From NCBI GenBank assembly GCA_028673005.1, contig CM054115.1:194254370-194318369 (forward strand): a stretch of DNA of 64,000 nt. Reading direction: 5' to 3'. The position numbers and the translations under genes are program-made. This stretch comes from Tanypteryx hageni. Taxonomy: Eukaryota; Arthropoda; Insecta; Odonata; Petaluridae. Under the pieces are notes generated by a model. The model was not told the origin of the DNA and made no database searches. It saw nothing but the letters and a program-made list of their open reading frames with translations. Positions 58,310-64,000 of this stretch are shown here, piece after piece (the stretch's first letter is position 1; every line of letters begins with the position of its first letter).

Positions 58310-58603
58310 TCAGTCGTCTTTGGTTGTCTTCCGGTCGAGGTGGAAAGCTGATTCACGCGCGAGCTCCCTCGTCTGCGTTCACGGCGCTGTTCCGTGCATC
58401 ATCCCAGGCGAAGGAGTGCCGCGGGAGACGCGCAGTTGACTCGGCGTTTTGTCTTTCGCGCTCCCTCTGCGCGGCGATTCGAATGCGGCTTCCGTGACGT
58501 GCTCTACGTTTAATCGGAGATATCATCGGCGATTGGCTCTTTTGCGAGGGCGGCGCCCGATTATCGACGCATCGATATATACATATATTTAAATCCTAAA
58601 GAG
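58310..58603 (+). promoter_or_regulatory. Candidate host promoter and first non-coding exon
   Basis: Downstream of the GA tract lies a CpG-rich stretch (58255-58600) unlike the AT-rich surroundings. TCAGTC at 58310-58315 matches the arthropod initiator; with A 58312 as +1, GGTGGA at +28 partly fits the DPE. The stretch ends with a strong splice donor, AAAGAG|GTGAGT (GT at 58604-58605). It has no long ORF, as expected of a 5' untranslated exon. The matching downstream exon is not visible and would be beyond the window or unrecognised. Prediction only. Confidence 0.4.
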
Positions 58604-59929
58604 GTGAGTGTCGTCGCTTTTCATTATTCGTTGACGTTTGACGTCTCTTCCACTTTCTATCGATTTACTGGCATTTCTGCGCACTTTCGATTATTTGCCG
58701 TCGCCATGGTTTCGCGGAAAATTAAACTTTTTTTGGCGAATGAATTCGCATGTTACTCGAATGCTATTGTTGCACGCAAAGGAAGGGAAGTTGATAGTAT
58801 TTTTCGGAACCTAATATTTTTTTCAGTCTTACCTTTGTATCCAGAATTGTCATCCTTCTCCCGGCATTGCTTTTAAACTACCGGCTGCTAAATTATTTCG
58901 AACTCGAAAGAGATGCATTAGCATAACCTTTGCAAACTGCCTGCCGCGGTCTTGTGTGCGAGCGTGGAATATTTATGTTTTCGGGTACGAATACTGCCGC
59001 GGGCTAATAAGTCTCTGTTGGGAATTTCCTATCGCGGCCAGGAATCTCATATCTGCCTTCCAGAGGGTTACGCAATGCGGGTGATGAGGTCGTTTGCTTC
59101 GGACCCTTCGGACGCTGCGAAGATTCCTTAAGTACGTAGTATTTCGAATGATAATTTTCAGTCGTTGATATCCATTTTTTTAGGAAACGACCTTGAATAT
59201 TGGCAGAGCGTGCCAAGGTAGCAGTCACCGCAAGGTCGATTCGAAGCGACTGAAACTCATGGCATCTCTTTTAATCGACATTACCAATGATATCAGTAAT
59301 AACCCTTTCAATAAAATGGTCGTTTTAAAAGTAATATTTTAACTTTATTCGGTTCGTTCCCTTCATGCAATACCTTACATTGCATCTCTTAACCGAAATT
59401 ACTGACGACATGAGTAATAAATCTTCCAGTAAGATTTTTTTATTTATATTAATTTTCCTCGGTTCATTCCTGTCATCCATTACTGTTTTCCGCGGACCAA
59501 GAATTTATTCAAATAAATTTATAACTTGATGATTCGTTAGCTGATAGGGTGACATCGACCAGATTTTAATAGTAGATGTGCTCTTGCGAAATCCGTGAAC
59601 TAGCGTAAAAGAGATTTTTTTATCTATGAGCTGTAATAGCGGGGCTGCCCGATTTCACCATTGCAACTGCCTCTACGAAGAAAATTCCCCGACGAAAACG
59701 CCCTCACAATCCCGTTCATATCTCTATATCTGGCGAACATCCGTTCAAACTCATTCATGAGACTCGGGGGTCGTTTTTCGCAAGAATGCCATATTCTGTC
59801 CAAATCGAAGGGCGTGTCAAATTGCCGCTGCGGCGACGAATGACTCTTAGCGTGACGTCACCTAGGCGGTCCTCTGCATTGGCTGTTGTGGTGGAGGCAT
59901 TTCTGGCAAGGGTAATCAGAAGACTTAGC
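58604..59929. other. Candidate first intron, no gene seen
   Basis: Follows the splice donor; short ORFs only, up to the Jockey insertion. Confidence 0.4.
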
Positions 59930-59942
59930 GTTCATATTTTAG

Positions 59943-62341
59943 CTTGCATTCTAAAGTCGCCAACCCGAGGGGCTTGCGGCTGCGCGACTTGGCGGACGAG
60001 GAGGGGCTCACGGTTCTTGCACCGACTGAGTCCATGTTCCTCCCGTCCAGGTATGACCTTGACGTTGCTGTCATCAGCAACGTCCGGGCATCCCTAAGCA
60101 TGTACTCGATCTACAACTTATCTTCCGACCACAATCTGACCCTGCTACTCCTGGGGAACTCGCCGGTGCTAGTTCCACCTTCGCAGCGCCTGGACCTCGC
60201 TCGAGCCGACTGGCAGCACTTTCGCAAATTCATCGCGGAAAGACTGCCAGTTGAGCCCAGGACGAGGGAGGAGGCAGACCGTATGGTCGACATCCTCACT
60301 TCTACTGTCCAGCAGGCCATGGACGCCGCGATACCAACGGTGGTCGTGGCAGCGGGTATACGCATCGTTCTGCCCCGTGTCGTCAGGGATACCATCACCC
60401 GACGCAACAGTGTGCGGCGGAGCCGATTGCAGCGCTACTGTACCCTGGACCTCAGGCTCTAGCTGAACTGCCTCAACAGGACGGTTCGGGACATGTTGAG
60501 AGACGTGCGCTCGGACGCGTGGGAAATACATCTCTCCACGCTTTCCCTGGAGGAACAGTCCATCTGGAAGACCTGCAGGAGACTATGCGATACCCAGCGG
60601 CGTGATCCCCTGATAGTTCAGGAGAACTCTGTCACGAGGTCTCCGGAGGAAAAAGCAGGGATGATGGCGGAAAACCTGGAGGGGGTATTCCGACCCAACC
60701 CGGCCACAACAGAGTCGGATGGGGTGGAGGAAGACATTAGGGTGCTGGAGACGCTTGATTGCGGTCCCCTGCGGGCTGCAGAGCTCCCTCATTTCTCTGG
60801 GCGCGATATTATTGCAGAAATTCGCCGCCTTGGGTTGAGGAGGGCTCCGGGGGATCCAATGTAGTCCTGTGACAAATCCCAGTCTCCGCAGTAGAATTCC
60901 AGACCGCCGTTTATAACGGTTGTGTCGGGATTCCATACCTTCCGTCTGCCTGGAAGAGGGCAAAGATCATCTGTCTCCCGAAGAAGCCGGGGACGGAGGT
61001 TGGTCCCGGAGACATCCGGCCATTCTCTCTCCTGGCGGGATTCGGGAAGATCGTTGAGCGTCTCATTCAGAAGCCACTGCAGGACGTTCTCCGAGATAAG
61101 AGATTCATTCTCCCGGATGAGCAGTTTGGCTTCCGAAGGGGGCACTCCACTACCCAGCAAACTGGGTAGAGTGACCCACTTCATCACCGACGCCTTCAAC
61201 AGGAACCACGCGGTCGCGGGGGCCTTCTTCGACATGTCGAAGGCCTTTGACCGAGTATGGCACCCAGCACTCCTGTTGAAGATGGTTCGACTCCAGATCC
61301 CAGCTTGGCTCGTTCGACTGACCGAGTCGTACTTGCAGGGCAGGACGTTCCGGCTGTTTTGGCTGCGGGTCGGATCGGGACTGCGACGCATCTGCGCCGG
61401 CGTTCCGTAGGGGTCCGTCCTGGGGCCGACACTGTTAAACATCTTCATCCAAGATTCCCCCGGGATTTTGGGTGGAACACGATGCTTGCCCTGTACGCTG
61501 ATGACGCGGCACTCTTGTCGCGCTCCAGCAAAAAGTACGCGGCTGTCGAGAAGTTGCAATGCGTCGTCGACGATCTGATCACTTGGTATCGTCGATGGCG
61601 CATTGCAGTAAATCCCTCGAAAAGAGGAGCCGTTGTCTTCTATCCTGGAAGAGGAGCGCCGCCTGGAGTCGACCTATCGGTGATGGGGGGCGTCGTCCCC
61701 TGGAGCACAGAGGTTGCCTACCTGGGAATAGTACTGGACCGGAAGCTTCTTTGGAAGCCTCAGGTCGAAAGTGTCCGCCGCAAGGCACTCGGGACGTTAT
61801 CAAGAATCCGTCCGATTGTGCGCCCGGATGTCTTGTCGGCCGACACCAAGAGACGCCTCTACCTGAACTGCGTGATGCCCATCTTGACGTACGCAGCTCC
61901 GGTCTGGTCTAGGGTGCCCAAGACCTCCCTCTTCAGGCTGCAGGTTGTGCAAAACAATGCACTCCGGCTGATACTTGGTCGTGGCAGGTACGGCCAAGTC
62001 AGCCGGATGCATATAGACGGAAATGTGGAAACCCTGGACGTCCTCTTGCCGAGGATGTCTGGGGAATTCTACTGCAAGGTAGCTGTATCATCGCACGAAG
62101 GAGTGCACAAGCTAGGCGACATCAAGGCTAGGTGGTGGGATCGCTACAAGCGACCCATTGCAAGCCTTGATTCGCAGGATGCCCTCCCTATGAACAAGCG
62201 TCCACGCTTGTAGGGAGGGGTTGATAGCCTTTGTGGACAAAACGTCTATCAACCTAGTTATATAACATAGATCCGCATTTGCAGCAAAGCTGGCAATGCG
62301 ACGGGGTCAACCTGCACTAGGTTGGGATGCCATAACAAGGT
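59943..62341 (+). mobile_element. Jockey-type LINE, second family, copy 2 (5'-truncated)
   Basis: Starts inside the endonuclease domain and ends with the same 3' untranslated region as copy 1 (to GCCATAAC plus AAGGT). GTTCATATTTTAG flanks it on both sides (59930-59942 and 62342-62354), a 13-bp target duplication. Truncation at the 5' end together with a duplication is the signature of incomplete target-primed reverse transcription. No poly(A) tail. Confidence 0.93.
59944..62213 (+). pseudogene. Truncated Jockey ORF2 (end of endonuclease + RT)
   Basis: The frame begins HSKVANPRGLRLRDLADEEG (end of the endonuclease), LSSDHNLTLLLLGN (SDH motif), then TAG at about 60461, then on in frame to 60864. 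The RT palm is in other frames: EQFGFRRGHSTTQQ, a one-base insertion at 61158-61163 shared with copy 1, KLGRVTHFITDAFN, FDMSKAFDRVWHPALLLKMV, a premature stop in the PQG motif (61407-61409), then LALYADDAALLSRSSKKYAA (61485 on, intact YADD) and a thumb open to TAG 62211-62213. A deletion removes part of the finger region near 60860. Less damaged than copy 1 in the catalytic box. Confidence 0.92.
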
Positions 62342-62354
62342 GTTCATATTTTAG

Positions 62355-64000
62355 GGGAAATACACTCATAAAAAATCGTAATTATTGAAACAAAAATATT
62401 TTGGTTGCTGATTTTTAAGATCGCTTTTAATTTAAATAGTTGGATTCAATTTCAGAAATTCGGATCGCATGCCTCAATAAATATTATAGTGTGCATTAGG
62501 TTAGCCACCGTGATCACAATTCTTTTACAAATTCATAATTTTATCTTTCTTCAAAATTAGATTTAAATAGTACATTAAAGGAAGTTCACAATCTTACCGA
62601 ACTAACGTCATTACGATTGCAGTTTTATATATGAAACTTGTTATGCACGATTGATGTTATTTATTAAAAGGTTGTTTCTCTACATGCACATTCGGAGTGA
62701 CGTTCTTACGAAATGTAAACTTCATCCCGCGACAGTGAGTTGAGAGTAATTATAAAACTCAATTTAAAAAATGCTTTTAAAATGTTTTTATCGTTTTAAG
62801 CACACGGAAAAGGAGGAAATATTTTCCCTACATTTATGTCGCACAATTAACACAAAAATATTTTGGTGCGAGTTATTAAACCTATTTATTTATTTTGGTT
62901 GAAGGCAATTTGCTCTTTCCTTGAATGCAGAGTTCCTTTACTGTGTTATTTCATGTTATTGAACATTGAATTATTGATAACCTACTATATGTGAACTGTT
63001 TAGTTTGATTAAACGTTATAACTTTTAGAACATTTTTTAGGAGAATGTTAACATTTTTTGTTGAAATTATATAGGAATTAAGTTTAAAGATTAAATAATA
63101 TAGCGTTTAATCGAAGTGGACGGCTCATTTATAGACTGATTACTAAAAATGAGAGGAAATAATTTTTTTTGTAACGGGAAGGTGCGTAATTTGCACGAAC
63201 ATGAAACAACCTCTGTATTATTTCCTCACAAAAACAATGCACGACCTGTTTTCACGAGTGATAGTGGGGGGGGCAGGGAGGAGGGGGGAGAGTGTGTCAT
63301 CGGTGTGCCGTGTACCGAGAAGGGTTGATGTTGTTTGGGTGAGGGAAATTCCCGAGGAGAGGTAAGGTTTGGGAGGCGAGGCAGGGGGGAGTAAACCCGA
63401 AGCGGGGGGGGAGTAAAACCGAAGCGGGGGGCAGGTGGATGGAGGCGCGATGTAAAAAGAGGAGGAAGGACCGAAAGGAGCAGCGCGGAGTGGAAAGGAA
63501 AGAGATGGTCGTTAACAAGGGATTGGAGGTGTAAAAGTTGCTCCAGAATAGTATTGAGCCTATGTCCTTCATTTGATGTATGGAGGATTCGAGGGACGAA
63601 GTTCGAGTTGTGTCGATTTTCAAAGGTGTTTTGCGAAGTTTGAAACGGGAATTTTTTTTTCAAACAACTTTGGTGTTCTTGTAGTGAAATTTCTTCCGCT
63701 TTGTCCGAAGTAAACCGCATCGCAATCATTACGTTCTAGGTTATAAACCTCGGATTTAGAAAATGTGTTATGTTTTACCGTTGCACATAAGTTTCTGAAG
63801 CGTGAGACCCCGTCAAAAAGGGTTTAATATCATCCGTCGGGAGATAGATAGATAGATATAGGACTTTTCCTCGATAAAACTCATTTTAAAACACCGGGGT
63901 GTTTAGACGGACGTTGTGCTTGGCGGGCAAAAAATTGGTTCATAGTTAATTTTCTTTGCTTGCGGGATAGGATTAGATGTCATTTATGAAATCTAAGCGA
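62355..64000. other. AT-rich flank, then G-rich low-complexity
   Basis: 62355-63230 AT-rich with no gene. 63265-63440 is G-rich, with two units of GGGGGAGTAAA.CCGAAGCGG. (GATA)n at 63844-63858. Proline-rich minus ORFs over the G-rich part are artefacts. Confidence 0.5.

Noticed and set aside
57863..58356. Arg/Glu/Gly-rich and Ser/Pro/Leu-rich ORFs of 84-136 codons
   Set aside because: Artefacts of the GA tract.

Overview
The window looks like repeat-dominated nuclear DNA of an arthropod, most likely an insect. It is AT-rich, has no operons, and contains no host protein gene that I can recognise. Nearly every long ORF belongs to a transposable element. The mix of Jockey-type and RTE-type non-LTR retrotransposons, a Penelope-like element with a GIY-YIG endonuclease, PIF/Harbinger and Tc1/mariner DNA transposons, a tRNA-derived SINE, two Helitron/Helentron-like non-autonomous families, and many (TA)n tracts fits insects, but the species cannot be told from the sequence. 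Layout: positions 1-2624 form a block repeated almost perfectly at 41420-44045; the block ends inside a decayed LINE on the minus strand. 3262-5188 is a DNA transposon with 38-bp terminal inverted repeats and a MADF-like ORF. 7708-8520, 18245-19034 and 31721-32446 are copies of one hairpin-ended repeat family. 8713-11850 is an RTE-type LINE (minus) broken by several frameshifts, followed by a tRNA-like stretch and a SINE (12201-12519) with 12-bp target duplications. 12530-15300 carries diverged relatives of other repeats in the window. 15365-16453 holds a Penelope 3' fragment and an inverted copy of a second dispersed repeat family. 16454-23290 is mostly unassigned, with a 145-bp tandem repeat and a polypurine tract. 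23290-28069 is a nearly complete Jockey-type LINE (minus) with ORF1, ORF2 and two 263-bp tandem units upstream. 29108-30959 is a PIF/Harbinger transposase gene with a clear intron that encloses an antisense accessory ORF. 33646-36889 is a Penelope-like element bracketed by (TA)n. 36950-40971 and 59943-62341 are two copies of another Jockey-type LINE; the second has a 13-bp target duplication and a truncated 5' end. 45112-46147 and 51952-54291 hold several copies of the second dispersed family. 46711-49906 is a Tc1/mariner element with 30-bp perfect inverted repeats and TA ends. 57992-58603 is the best candidate for a host regulatory region: a long GA tract, a CpG-rich stretch with an initiator-like motif, and a splice donor. 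How the parts relate: the retroelements are copy-and-paste units (endonuclease nicks, reverse transcriptase primes on target DNA), and the SINE and short families presumably borrowed enzymes from autonomous relatives. All autonomous elements here carry stops or frameshifts, so as written the window encodes no intact mobile element.
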